Source of the DNA: Tretioscincus oriximinensis
Taxonomy: Eukaryota; Chordata; Lepidosauria; Squamata; Gymnophthalmidae
Direction of reading: 5' to 3'
Assembly (NCBI GenBank): GCA_022410635.1
Contig: JAJVDF010000784.1
Span: 407,584-471,583, forward strand
DNA: 64,000 nucleotides
Part shown: one piece after another, positions 9,004 to 19,890 of the stretch
Position numbering within the stretch: the first letter of the stretch is position 1
Layout of the letters: each line of letters opens with the position of its first letter
Made by a program: the position numbers and the translations under genes
The notes under the pieces: generated by a model
What the model saw: only the letters and a program-made list of their open reading frames with translations
Database searches by the model: none
Told to the model about the DNA's origin: nothing

Positions 9004-9500
9004 AGGCCCACTCCACATGATGTTTTCCTATCTGGTTCTGTTTCATTATGATTGTTCAATCGTATACGCAAACAGAGTTTTTGCCATTCTTCGCAATACA
9101 TCAGTAATGAATGTGCAAGGAACCATAATTCCCTCATTGCTCATCCTTTCCGACATTCTTGCAAAAAGGCTCGTATTCTCCTTCTCAAGCCTTCATGTTC
9201 CCCTTTGTTAACAAGAGAAGGCAGGATTTGGCAATAAGACTTTAGAGACAATGCAGAATCTCACATACAGACCATACCCGTTATTTACTTCCTCGTTACT
9301 CAATGCAGAAGCAGAATTGCATACTGAGCATGCTCAGAATTTACTTCCTGGTTTAGTCATCCCATCTCTTCCATGTGGATTTAAAGGCTTTATGGTTTGT
9401 TTGCAAAAGGATGGAGGTATGTATGCCAGGGTTCAGGATCAGGTGATTTTGCAACTTAATGCCAATGGTGTTTTTAACAAGTCGTGTGGATGGGACTATA
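9004..9500 (+). mobile_element. family Q1 element
   Basis: Starts GGCCCACTCCACATGATG, contains TGCAAAAAGGCTCGTATTC, then CATACTGAGCATGCTCAG at about 9322 followed by TTTACTTCCTGG, and ends near TTTTTAACAAGTCGTGTGGA. Aligned by eye it follows the 28.7-kb copy along most of its length. The 129-codon frame at 8822-9211 overlaps this element and is not a gene. Confidence 0.65.
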
Positions 9501-10060
9501 GAAAGCAAATGGTTTTCCCCATTCAGGGTAGCATGGTTTGTTGTCTTCCAAGTTCATTCCATCAACCTAATGCCACAATCTTCCTTTTAACATTTGTATT
9601 TGATATGAAGGCTTTTAAACAAGCCATGAAATAGTCTCCGGGATACGTTATCTGCTTTGAAGCTCAGAAAAAAGAATGACCATTAAGCTTATTTGTATGA
9701 AACCTTCTGCATGGTTTTAAGATATTCTGTCAAAGATTCCATGATCAATTTTCATCTCGTTCATCATAGTTTGGGGATTGTTAGTTCATATCCTGTTATT
9801 CTGTTTTGAACCGAAACTTTTGGGTGTAGCTATGATGCCTATTTTCAGAAGACTTAAATACAATTTAAACCACTCCGTACAAGGTTTGCATATTGTGTTG
9901 GTAGCCACATCATAAAGATTTCACCCTATGTGCTAACAGAGCTTCATTAGTGAAATCAGAAAAAGCTCCATTGCATCAGAATACCCTGCAGCTGATCCTT
10001 TGAGAAATCTGCAAGGAGTCAGTAAGAAAATGCAGGCAGGATACCATGCATTTCAGCCAG
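9501..10060. other. no gene; Q-family fragment near 9900-10000
   Basis: Mostly unrecognised DNA. At about 9925 the string ATGTGCTAACAGAGCTTCAT matches the internal Q2 block (TGTGCTCACAGAGTTTCAAT at 30.36 kb), so a decayed Q-family piece lies here. Confidence 0.4.
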
Positions 10061-10375
10061 TCAATTCTGCAGTCCTATTCGCTGGCTACTTCACTTGGTA
10101 TCTGGATCCCCACGATGATGTGAAACACACCAGGGTGCTCAATCATGCTGATTTCTGAAAGAATCAGCAGGAGCAACAGAGCTTTTTCCCAGGTGGACAG
10201 CTGAAGCTCCGTTGCCACACCTGACAGAGCCATCATCATGTAAGTACTGTTGCGGTCTGAATCTCCCATATTTCAAGAGAAAGTCCAGTAGCCTCTCCAA
10301 CCAAGTGCTATCGGATAGTTTGCTGTCAATATCAGAAACTCTCACAATTTCTCATCAAAACTATCCATAGTTTCT
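10061..10375 (-). repeat. unclassified repeat shared with 58.2 kb
   Basis: The reverse complement of 10300-10372 matches 58250-58338, including ATGGATAGTTTTGATGAGAA and GATATTGACAGCAAACTATCC-like blocks. A third short piece is at 57430-57465. Minus-strand frames at 10075-10269 and 10139-10345 look mildly protein-like but match nothing I recognise. Possibly an internal part of an L2-like LINE. Confidence 0.5.
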
Positions 10376-11570
10376 GCAATAACCGTATTTAGTCATTCGA
10401 CTATGAGTTTTTCCAGAAAAATCAATTCACTACGTAATTGGCCTTAAAATATGAAATTTAACAGTTTATAACCAGTGAGACAAATGCAACAGAAATTTGA
10501 CTTTCTAGCAGGTTATTGACTCTGTCTGAATTCCAATTTAGTGGGGTTGCTCTTTTCTATTAACAGCAATTGCTTGTGTTTGGGGATGTTTACACAGTAA
10601 CGTTGTATAATTGCACAGCATTTATTGTCAATGTGTAACTTATTAATTTTCAGAAGCCATCATAATTAGAAAAGGATCAGCTAAACTAACTTTGCAATGT
10701 GTTTCGCTGTTCCCCAGTTATCCTCCATGAAGTATTTCATGATGCTGACATTCCTTCTCCAAACCATAAAGCAGCACAGAGCCAAAGCAAAGCCTTCCAA
10801 ATCCCGTGAGTATTCTGACTATCTTCCTAAAAGTGACGAACGCCAGAAACGGCATCTAGTTATTAGCTGCAATTCGTGGCCGCGTGGAAGCCTCGCCATC
10901 AGCCACGCTGTTTTGGTCTGCAAATTAAATTTGCATTTTAGTATCCTTTGATGGGTTTGTCTTTTGGCCTTCTTGGGAACGTCTAGATTAGTTTTGCCTT
11001 ATTTGCCTTGATTTGTTTCTTGATAAATTGCAGCATAACTATACATGAGTTGACCTGACTGTTCCATTAACTATCAGCTGGAGTGCGGATTTGTCTTTAA
11101 AAACGAGGGAGGGAGAGAGAGAAACCTTCATTTTCTCAATGGCAATTGCTTCCTTCGCTCATTTTGGCTGGTACCCGTGAAAGACTCTGTAGCGGCAGCC
11201 CCAGGCAGTCAATTTGAGGTGGCATTACGGGGCAGCAAATGGTGAGCTATACTCTTTAATCTAATCCACAGCCCGCTAGTTCAGCACCGAGGTGACCCTT
11301 TCGATACTGGGAAAGGCAGTTGCAAATTCCACAGGGATTCAGTCACACAATTGCCTGTGGATGCTTTCAGGCAGCCACAGACCAATTCACATGTCCAAAC
11401 CCTCCAAACCCTGATGCACCTTGCTTGCAGGTGAAGGGTGTATGACAATCAACGGAAATCTTAAGTGTACAGCTTTTGAAGCAGCTCACGTATAAAGCAG
11501 GAAAACCAGAAGGACTAAAAATTAGTGCATATTCATTTCTCAGGGTTTTTTTCATATTGGGGAGATGATT
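10376..11570. other. no gene seen
   Basis: About 1.2 kb of mixed DNA without a recognised repeat, apart from a short purine run near 11105. Confidence 0.4.
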
Positions 11571-11574
11571 CCCA

Positions 11575-11880
11575 CAAAGGAGGAGGAGGAGGGGAAGGGG
11601 AGGAGGAGGGCAGAGGGGAGGGGAAGGAGAGGGGGAGGAGAGGAGGAAGAAGAGGGGAAGGAAAAAGGTGGAAAAGAAAGTGGAGGAGGAAAAGAAGAAG
11701 CAGGAGCAGGAAAAGAGGAAGAAGAGGAGGAGAGGAAGGAGAAAGATGAGAGGAGGAGAGGGGAAGAAGGAGAGGGAGAGAAGGAGATGTAGAAAGAGGA
11801 GGAGAAGGTGGAGAAGAAGAAGAAGTGGAGGGATAAGAAGAGGATGGATAAGAAGAGAAAAGGGAGGAGGAAAGTTGGGT
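11575..11880. repeat. purine-rich GGA/GAA tract
   Basis: About 300 bp of nearly pure purine on plus (GGAGGA, GAAGAA, GGGGAA). It joins the inverted tail of a SINE at 11881. It accounts for the long Lys/Arg/Glu/Gly frames on plus and the Ser/Pro/Leu frame on minus. Confidence 0.9.
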
Positions 11881-12240
11881 TTTATAACTCAGTTTCATAC
11901 CCCGTTTTTTTCAGCTAAAAGGGATTTTTTTAAAATATTGATATTTTATTATTTTTTCATAATAAATCAAAATCATTTTAACAATAACACAAATATATAT
12001 TTCCCTCTCCCTCCCATTCCCTCCCTACAGAACAAACTTATCCATTATTACAAGTTCCACGTTAAGATATCCATCGTTGTTCAAGGAACATCTGTACAGC
12101 CTCTTGTAAAATAATATAAGCATTCGTAGTTGAGCCATAGGCAATGAGCCTTTGCCACTAAAAGGGATTCATAGCAGCTTTCATAACCTTCTGTTGTTCT
12201 TTTAATGACAGACAACCTGTGAAGGAGAAGGACTGGCTGA
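11881..12240 (-). mobile_element. TTC-tailed SINE, minus strand, split by an L1 fragment
   Basis: The inverted 3' part (TTTATAACTCAGTTTCATACCCC) is interrupted at CTAAAAGGGATT and resumes at 12170 with CATAGCAGCTTTCATAACC and ACAGACAACCTGTGAAGG. The host SINE is older than the L1 insertion. Confidence 0.75.
11927..12157 (-). mobile_element. 5'-truncated L1 3' end with 12-bp target duplication
   Basis: Flanked by CTAAAAGGGATT at 11915-11926 and 12158-12169. Starts on plus with a T run (the poly-A of the minus strand). On minus it reads ACAGATGTTCCTTGAACAAC, as in the longer L1 at 35.8 kb, followed by AT-rich 3' UTR. This is a textbook target-primed insertion of 231 bp. Confidence 0.85.
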
Positions 12241-12750
12241 TTAAACTGGAGGCTTAAACTGGATAAATTTGTTACGATTTTGAGGCTTGTAGACTTTATA
12301 TAAAAAATAGAAGGTGGACATTAATCACAGGCTTTGAAGCCTGAAGAACCATCGATGTGGCGGGATAAATAGAGCAACATAAGATAAAATGATATATTGG
12401 CCAAACATCAAAGAGGTGGAGCAGTAGGAGAGCAAGTCAATGAATTCAATGTAGAGGGGGAAATGATAGTAATTTTTAAAAAATATTTTTGTGGATTTTT
12501 TCCCCTGAAAATAAATTAAAAAATTGTAAGAGGTAATTTGTGAACAATAACAGAATTTTTTTTATCCCTTAACATTGTTTTTTACATATTTTTAAAAAAT
12601 TATTATTGTACTGACTTCTACTGATTTTTTTCCTGCAAATCAAACCATGCATATTTTATTTTTTTTTAGTCCAAAAGCAAAAATTGCATTTGAAATTTTA
12701 CTCAGGGTGCATTGATATGACAGCCATTCTAGAACAGTGATCATGTATAG
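12241..12750. other. AT-rich DNA, no gene seen
   Basis: Poly-A/T-rich DNA (12470-12670) without a recognised element. Confidence 0.45.
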
Positions 12751-13121
12751 CAGGGATGGGGAAAGCCTGACCCACGGGCCAGGAACGGCCCACAGAGCCC
12801 TTTGATCTGGGCCACGGATCTTCCTTGCCTCTCACCCTTCCTTCGTCCTTCTCCCTCCAAGAGGTGGAGTCTAACAGGCAACCAGAAAACCAGGAGAGAG
12901 AACGATGTGATGACGGCATTCACCGAAGGTGGAAGGTGCAGGTGAGAAATGTTTCCCACAGGTGGACGAGCAGAGGCTGTGCTTTTTGCAGGGAGCAAAA
13001 TGGGCGTCCTCTGCATGGGATCGAGGAGGGAGGCTTGGGGACAGACGGACAGGCTATGACACGTGAGTGATGTTACAAATATCAAAATGGCCCTTTGCAG
13101 ACAAAAGGTTCCCCACCCCTG
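12751..13121. mobile_element. hAT-like non-autonomous transposon
   Basis: Left end CAGGGATGGGGAAAGCCTG and right end AAGGTTCCCCACCCCTG form inverted repeats. The flanks ATGTATAG and GTGTATAT agree at 6 of 8 positions, as an aged 8-bp duplication would. CAGGG...CCCTG ends are typical of hAT. The right end (ATATCAAAATGGCC) is shared with a second copy at 41.6-42.06 kb. The 198-codon minus-strand frame over it is incidental. Confidence 0.8.
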
Positions 13122-14330
13122 GTGTATATCCCCAGGAAGCAACACCTTCTTCATTAAAGCCTCAAGATAAAGGTTTCCCATTAGCCTTCTTTCAGTGAGG
13201 TGCATTTTTTTTAAGATCAGGGAGGGAGAAAAATAAGCTTGGTCTCTTATAACAAGTGAATCATAAACACAGGATACCAGGATCAAATTCAAACCATTGA
13301 AGTGCTCCCGTTGTGCAAATAACCTTGCTAATAACACAACTTTTATTGGGAATTTTCATTCCGCAATGCTGAAAATGGAATTTATAGGCCATTTTTGAAA
13401 GAAGCATTTTTATTATTATTATTAATTTTTGGAGGGGGGGAGGAGGGGGTGTTGTTAAAAAAAAAACAGTGAAATATTTCTATAAAAAAAATCCATGGCA
13501 TAGAGGTTCCTGAATGGAGGGAGAACCTGAATTAAAACGCTTCAAAATGAAATGGAAAGATAATAGATTTGGCTGTGAATCAAAGTTCATCACTGCAGTG
13601 AATAGCAAGGACTTTGTTTAGTTATAGTTTAATAAACCAGAGGATCAAAAGTTCCCTAAACAAACCATGGAGAGTAACATAAAACAGCAATATGAAGCAA
13701 ACCAAAGGCCACATCACTGTTTTCAGAGATAATATAATTTCAAAATGGTTGATTCATCTCTAAACTAGTAAATTTTATCACATGTATTTGACAGACTGGG
13801 CCAAATATTATATAAAAGCAGGTTCCTTCCCGCCTTCCATTTCTCCTTCCTTCCTTTCTTTCTCAGAACCCTCCTGAATCAATTTTGGTTTTGGCAAAAC
13901 CTTTGGGTCTTTGTTATGAATATAAATGGTTGTGGTAAAAATGTGGTAGAAATTCACATTTTAATGTAAATCTATCATATGTATATGTAATTATTTAATA
14001 TGCAAACTTAAGACTTGTATATAAACTGTTTATTACCAAAAAAAGTTGCAATATTTGTCTCATACAAGGTAAATACCACAAACCCATAGGGAGAGTCATA
14101 AAACACTGAATTTTCATTAACAGGGGAAATCATTTAATTCATGGCTATCTCTACTTCCAAGTTTTGGCAACTCTTCAGTGATCAAGTGTGGGAGATACCA
14201 TAGGAACATGGATCTCCATTATGAAATGAGTACTAAACTTTCTGTGGTACTGGTGATCATACCAGCAAACTTGATCTCTTTATTCGAGACGTGGAAAATT
14301 TGTTCAAACATATTCACACATGTTTGCAGT
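13122..14330. other. AT-rich DNA, no gene seen
   Basis: No recognised repeat beyond A/T runs and a short CCTT stretch near 13840. Confidence 0.4.
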
Positions 14331-14334
14331 GGTT

Positions 14335-14770
14335 TGTATGTCTGGGAATCCAACCAAGGCTGCAGGCACACAATGTTTTCCTACCACAATGCACCCAGAA
14401 AAAGTCCTTTGCCCTGAAATATTCTTTAGCTGATGCTTTGCAAAATGGCCGTGCCTTCAACCACGGAGGCAAGAAGCTTTTCTGTGTGCACAAATCCTTA
14501 ACAGGTTTATCAGGATAACGCAAGATGTTAGCATAAGAGAATGCAGAATCGCATACTGAGCATGTTCAGTATCTACTTCCTGCTTAGTTGTATCACACAC
14601 TAGCACAGGAGTCCTGGTTGAGCACGCTCAGTATATACTTCCTGGTTGGTATCCTCACCCATTCCACACGGATTTACTGATACATATGGTGGCTGCATTC
14701 CGCAATCCTTTTCCACATTGTGGATTTTAACTTGTTGTGACACAAAGTGGCACAGCCTTCTCTCACACAA
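14335..14770 (+). mobile_element. family Q1 element with two core copies
   Basis: Begins GGCTGCAGGCACACAATG. It contains CATACTGAGCATGTTCAGTA at about 14552 and GAGCACGCTCAGTATATACT at about 14619, two decayed forms of the core, each followed by ACTTCCTG. Aligns with 22108-22710. Confidence 0.7.
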
Positions 14771-15045
14771 AACGAAATTATGTGATCTAAATCCATGTTT
14801 TCTGTGTGAGAATTTTTTTCCAGTCAGGGGAAAATGGCACTTTTTTTGCCTCAGCATATTCAAATACAAACACCTCATTATTCATCCAAACAGTTTGGTG
14901 AAGGAAACAAATATCGTTCGTGCCATTTCTGCTCTTTACATTTCCATTAAGTTAACTGCTCCTAACTTTGTTTTAAATTTAAAAGCAAACTAGTATGGAT
15001 ACTTCAACAGGAACAAAAGGCAGAATGGATTTTTAAAAAATAAAT
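14771..15045. other. no gene seen
   Basis: Unrecognised DNA between Q1 and the next SINE. Some of it may be decayed Q1 end. Confidence 0.4.
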
Positions 15046-15362
15046 AAAATGTTGAAGAGGAAGGAGGAGGAGAAGGAGCAGGAGAAGGAGAANAAGAAGG
15101 CAAAGGAAGAGAAGAAGAGGAAGGGGTTTATCCTGTCCTTCTCACCCAAAGGGAAGTCTTAGAAGGTTTATTTCCACTCAAAGGTTTACATCTATTCTAT
15201 CTTCCCCACCAGATTAGTAGTAGTACTCATTAATCTTCTTGTAGATTGCAAATCTACTTTCGAACAGCTGAATTGGCTGAAGCTGAGGCCAATAGAGGGC
15301 GCTCACTCCTCTCCATGTCAACCACAGGGCTTTGAGAATGGATCTCAGGATTGAGAGCCCCA
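15046..15362 (-). mobile_element. type III SINE, minus strand, with purine-rich tail
   Basis: Purine tail 15055-15125, then TTCTCACCCAAAGGGAAGTC, the diagnostic GCTGAGGCCAATAGAGGGCG and the inverted head CCACAGGGCTTTGAGAATGG. Nearly full length. Confidence 0.85.
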
Positions 15363-16200
15363 ATACCCTTCAGCTGCATATTTTATCCTTCAACGTATTT
15401 CTAAGACAACTGGTTAACAAAGTCACTTTGTCCCCAGCTGACTCAACAAAATACCAGAGCAACTTATCTATTAATTCTTGCCATTACTTCAACAAACTGT
15501 TTGACAAATTATAACTCCAGGCTTTCTGGCAATCTGCATCAAAACTTCTTGTATTTCTCCATTTGCTGCATCACTGCTAGCATCCTAACTTGGCAAGTTA
15601 TTTAGGTTGCAAATAAATCTTCTCAGAGTCTTCCGATGCATTCTAATTTTCATTCATGCCTTTACAGATAATAATTTAAGGAGCTGGTCACCACTTCCAA
15701 TTAAGTATGGAGAAAATAGATCATTCCCATAATTTATGCCTGCAAAAGGTTGGGCTGGATTTGTAATTAATGTTTGCTCCTTTTAATGAAATACTCCAAA
15801 GGTCTACGCTTCTGTCATTCATGGGGGCAATTTTTCAATTGATTTGTAAAATAATACTTGAAAAGTAAATGAACATTCTTTCACACAGAAATGTCTTACT
15901 CCGGTGGAAACAGCTAGCCGAACACTAACAAAAGACCCATCCTATAATGGTGGAGGCTGAAGTTTTACTTCACTGGAATTCACAATCCTTGCTAAGGAGA
16001 AAGAAGTAATTAAACTCCTTCAAAGTGCTTTTATTAAATTTAATTCTAGGGTGACTCTCAGCATATCTAAATAGTTTCAGACTTCAGGGACAAACGGGAG
16101 CGATCTAGTTAAGTCACAGCTTCCGGAACAGACGTTCAAGGACTCTGAACNAATTAAGCTTTTTTGGGGTTTAGAGATTATTATGTTACCTTATACATTT
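15363..16200. other. unique low-repeat DNA, candidate conserved non-coding block
   Basis: No repeat recognised. AT-rich but complex (for example ATTCATGGGGGCAATTTTTC near 15818). Candidate only. Confidence 0.25.
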
Positions 16201-16209
16201 TTATGGCCT

Positions 16210-16365
16210 GGTCCCCAGTGAGCTTTATTCTGGGTTATATCTCGGAATAAAAGCCTGCCATCTACATGCTTATGTACATTCTGTAGGGCCCCAAATGGGG
16301 CCTGTCATAGTTTCATTGACGTGGATGGTCAAGCTCTGTACTTAGAACATAACCAGAGTAAGTCC
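16210..16365. mobile_element. family P palindromic MITE
   Basis: Left end GTCCCCAGTGAGCTTTATTC. The right end, inverted, reads GGACTTACTCTGGTTATG, which pairs with the left end. Core GGGGCCTGTCATAG. More decayed than 39823-39968. Confidence 0.65.
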
Positions 16366-16404
16366 TTCTTATTTCTCTCTGCAATTCACTTCAAAATGAA
16401 ACTG

Positions 16405-16600
16405 TATGGAGGACAATGTTACTAAGGCTTACAAAGTTTTGATATTGGTGTGGAATAGGCCACCACAGGAGATAGATAGTTTTCATTCACTGGAAGTCAT
16501 CAAAGAGAGGCTGGAATGGTTTTGTGAAAACTATGCAGAGCAGGGAGTTGGACTTCATGACTCATGTCCAACCTGTGAGTCTGGGTGACAATAAAAGCCT
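16405..16600 (+). mobile_element. LINE-like 3' fragment (CR1/L2 type)
   Basis: A broken frame reads WNRPPQEIDSFHSLEVIKERLE, like the last conserved block of jockey-superfamily LINE proteins (..WN.LP.E...SLE.FK..L..). GCAGGGAGTTGGACTTCATG follows, a common LINE 3' string in reptiles and birds. Short and degenerate. Confidence 0.45.
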
Positions 16601-16759
16601 CAGTTTATGTGTGTTGACCAACCAGGTCACAATTGGGGTGGTGAAACTGAGTACAAAGGCACTAAAGCACCCTCTTGAAAGCTGTTGGATGGGACACCAC
16701 ACCAACAACCATTGACTCCTGGAATTAAGTTTACTTTATCTCCATCCTGGGAGAAAGAT

Positions 16760-17008
16760 TTCAGAGAAATAGCTGTGTAAGTCTAGTAGAAAGTCCAGCA
16801 AAGAGGCTAGTAGCACTTAGAGAGTAACAATAGAAAAGTAGGTGGCACAAGCTTTCATAGACACGTCTACTTCTTCAGTTGCTGAGGGACTAATGCCAGG
16901 GACAGTTCCTGGCATTAGTCCCTCAGCATCTGAAGAAGTAGACATGTCTACAAAAGCCACCTGCTTTTCTACTGTTACTCTCTAAGTGCTACTAGCCTCT
17001 TTGCTGGA
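16760..17008. mobile_element. foldback element with 13-bp target duplication
   Basis: Flanked by CTGGGAGAAAGAT at 16747-16759 and 17009-17021. Inside, 16793-17009 is a long imperfect palindrome. Each arm holds the same repeat in opposite orientation: GTCCAGCAAAGAGGCTAGTA, GTAACA..AGAAAAGTAG, and CATAGACACGTCTACTTC. The arms meet at CCAGGGACAGTTCCTGG. The sequence is of the GAAGAAGTAGAC family also seen at 33.5 kb. The start TTCAGAGAAATAGC.. matches the outer end of a repeat I know from turtle and crocodile DNA. Confidence 0.8.
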
Positions 17009-17021
17009 CTGGGAGAAAGAT

Positions 17022-17720
17022 GTGGAGGTCGCCTGCTCCAGGGATCCATGGTGGTGAGCTGTAGCGTACCAAACTGAATGGTCGCATGGGTGGGGTAGGT
17101 GATTGCTATCCGGAGGTTGAACATTGAGTTGAAAGTTGAAACCATATGACAGTTTCTTACCTTTACTTTGGCATAATGTTCCACCATCTTCTCTCTTCAG
17201 CCATAGGTGCAAATGGAAGTTTTGCTAAGCTTCGGCATGCATCTCCTATTGCAGATCTTTTCTGTCTGCATGCCAAAATCCCTGTCTGCATCCCTGCCCC
17301 CACAAGGAGACGAGCAGCATGAGAAAGCGCCAGCCAACAGGACTGCAGGACCACAACTGGTCGGGCATGGACAGCTGTCTTCTGCATTCCTCTCGGCAGC
17401 CTCGCACCAGCTTTGTATGGATTCGGATAAAGGTATGTGTTCTGATTTTCCCAGCAAAATCTGCAGTTGCTTGCAAAGTCGCTTTCACTCACTTTCCCCC
17501 TCCATGTCAACATACCCACTGTTGGCAAATGTGGCAGGACAAGAACCGGCAGTGTGTGTTTCCATGGCCAGCAACCACTCGGTTTGTGCCTGTGACCACA
17601 TGCCCTTAAAGCTGTGGGCTGCCACTGCCTTGGCCCTGCCATGAAGACACAGCGTGAGCCTTTGTCTATCACTGCAACAGAAAGACGATTTGCATAGCCG
17701 GGGCGTTTGCTATATATCAT
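17022..17720. other. GC-richer block with long frames on both strands, origin unknown
   Basis: Frames of 185 codons (minus, 17163-17720) and 145 codons (plus, 17207-17644) overlap in opposite directions. Neither shows a known motif, and both use many Cys, His and Pro residues without pattern. No splice-like or promoter-like layout is evident. I list the block because it holds the longest frames not made by simple repeats or recognised transposons, but I do not call a gene. Confidence 0.3.
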
Positions 17721-18240
17721 CTGAAACTCCTTTTTAAATTAGACTGGTGATTGCAATTTTTCCTTGGGTTTGACACTGAAAACAGAGCTAATTTTTGCCT
17801 GACATAAAATTGATTTAGTTTCTTATCCTAGCAAAGCAGGCAGCTTTCTCCATCTCTCTCTTCCTCTCCCCCCATGCACACATATAAGTATTTTCTCTCG
17901 GTGCTGCAGTAATTCAAAGGAAGCGGTTTTTGCTAATGCCGACTGGAGATCTGATGTTAGACAAAAGGGGAAACCAATACTGGGTTATAGAAGGACCTGT
18001 GGTGATCATCCTTCAAGCCCTGGGGGAAGAGCACAATTTTCACAGTAGCTTTTTGTAGTCAGTCGGAATGCCTGCGACCAAACCCACAGGACAAATGTGG
18101 ATCAAAAAATTATACTCTGCAAATCAGCAGCTGATGGCCAATACCCATGGTCTCCTGTAGCACATGAAAACAACTTCATCTGAATCTTTCCGATGGTGAA
18201 GAGGGGGACAGGTCTCTCAGGACAAACCTGACTGACTGCC
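17721..18240. other. no gene seen
   Basis: Unrecognised mixed DNA. Confidence 0.4.
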
Positions 18241-18245
18241 CAACT

Positions 18246-18480
18246 GAAGTGTATCAAATCATGCATGGGATGGATAAGCTGAACGGAGGAAAAATATTTT
18301 CTCTATCACACAGCACTAGGCCTAAAGGGCACTCCCTGAAGGTGAAAAATTACATGTCTAATGTTGCCCAATGGTCACTCATTCCAATGGAGAGAAGATT
18401 TCCTAAGACGGAGGTCAGGTTTCCATTAGGACCACAAGAAAGGTTCTTTGGAGATATGTGGACATAGGACCACAACTGGG
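18246..18480 (+). mobile_element. CR1-like LINE fragment
   Basis: The broken frame YQIMHGMDKLNGGKIFSLSH then RPKGHSLKV is the CR1-clade C-terminal block (Y K I M.G.D......F..S....RGHS.K). It is the same segment as at 47455, where the DNA also reads AAATCATGCATGGGATGGAT. Confidence 0.75.
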
Positions 18481-18777
18481 TACTATGTTGACTGGAGCAA
18501 AGAATTCTGGTACCCTTCCCACACACACTCCTATCTCAGCCATAACACATATTTGGAAGAACTAGTGCCCATAGGATGGAGGTTTTTCTCTAGTTCTGAT
18601 TCAAAGCCTTTGAAATAATGCTGGGAAACAAAGGTAAGTGGGCAGGCTGAGCTCCAGTTCGACACCCACCCACCCCCAAAGCATCAGGATCCAGGGGATT
18701 TTGTCCTGTCTGCCCCTATGCAAGATTGTCATAGATAGAATGCCTCCCCATGAACATTTCATAGTAAGGAGTACACA

Positions 18778-18930
18778 GAGGAGAGGCACGAATGGCACAA
18801 AGAATAAGCGACGGTCTCTCAATCCAGAGGTCCGTTCTTGAAGCCCTGTGGAGGCCGTGGAGATGGGTGAGATCCCTCTCAGCTTTAGCCAGACCAGCTA
18901 TTTAAAAGCACTTTGCAAATGCACTCTGCA
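18778..18930 (+). mobile_element. type III SINE, 5' half, split by L2
   Basis: Head GAGGCACGAATGGCACAAAG.. TTGAAGCCCTGTGGAGGCCG, then body (CTCAGCTTTAGCC.. GCTATTTAAAAG) up to TCTGCAATTA. The 3' half resumes at about 19585. Confidence 0.75.
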
Positions 18931-18935
18931 ATTAT

Positions 18936-19580
18936 TTGTTTGTTTGTTTACATTTTTATACTTCCCTATACCCGTAGGTCTCAGAAAGCGGTTAACAATA
19001 AAATCATAATTAGCACATTAAAAAACAGCCATATCTAAAAATAGGGAAGAGACAGTAGTTTTCCTCAGCCAAAGGCCAGGCCAAAGAAGTGCGTCTTCAA
19101 GTGTTTTCTGAAAGTGCACAGTGATAGTGATTGACGCACCTTGAGGGGGAGACTATTCCATAGCCTGCGGGCTGCCACAGAGAAAGTCCTATTCTGCATC
19201 CCCATCTTCACTGCCACTGGGGGGTGGTGGTACAGTCAGGAGGGCCTCCCCTATAGATCTTAGGGCATGGGCAGGCTCATATGGGAGAAGGCGTTCCTTT
19301 AGATATTTGGGGGTCAAGTTATGTAAGGCATTATAGGTGAGAGATGATATCTTGAATTGGGCTCGGTAGCAAATTGGCAGCCAGTGCAGTTCTTTCAGGA
19401 CCAGCATGATGTGTGTCCGGCCAGTTGAACCAGCCAGCAGTCTAGCTGCTGCGTACTGCACCAGCTTCAGCTTCCGAACTGTTTTCAAGGGTAGCCCCAT
19501 ATAACGTTCATTACAGTAGTCCAACCTGGAAGTTACCAGAGCATGGATCACTGTGGCCAGATCATCCCTATCCAGAAGTG
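18936..19580 (-). mobile_element. L2-like LINE 3' end, minus strand, with RT C-terminal remnant
   Basis: Starts on plus with a TTTG array and CCCTATACCCGTAGGTCTCA. On minus, 19189-19551 keeps 120 open codons including HALVTSRLDYCN, LKLVQYAAARLLAG and LKELHWLPI. This is the C-terminal block of L2-type reverse transcriptases (..SRLDYCN......QLVQN.AARLL.......I..VL..LHWLP). The catalytic part is absent, so it is a truncated, dead copy. Its insertion splits a SINE. Confidence 0.9.
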
Positions 19581-19584
19581 GCTG

Positions 19585-19890
19585 TAACTAATATGTACTG
19601 CCACAAATGTGGCGGGGAAGATAGAATAGATGTAAACCTTTGGGCAAAAACTAACCTTGTAAGCTGCACTGAGTCCCTTCAGGTGAGAAATACCAGATTC
19701 TTTCTTCTCCTCCTCCACCTTCTACTCCTTCTCCTTCTTCTTCTCCTCCTTCTCCTTCTTCTCCCCCTTCTCCTTCTTCTCCTCCTTCTCCTTCTTCTCC
19801 TCCACCTTCTTCTCCTCCNCCTTCTTCTTCTCCTCCACCTTCTTGTCCTCCACCTTCTTGTCCTCCACCTTCTCCTTCTCCTTCTCCTTC
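19585..19890 (+). mobile_element. type III SINE, 3' half, with TTC/CTC tail
   Basis: Resumes with CCACAAATGTGGCGGGGAAG, GTAAACCTTTGGG, CACTGAGTCCCTTCAGGTGA and then a pyrimidine array (19700-19890) of TTC, CTC and CCACC units. One ambiguous base at 19819. The array is the expanded tail. Confidence 0.8.

Noticed and set aside
8822..9211. 129-codon plus-strand frame with hydrophobic parts
   Set aside because: It overlaps a Q1 element that aligns with non-coding copies elsewhere, and the frame is not kept in those copies.
12741..13337. 198-codon minus-strand frame
   Set aside because: It spans a hAT-like element and its flank and shows no protein motif; the hAT ends explain the DNA.
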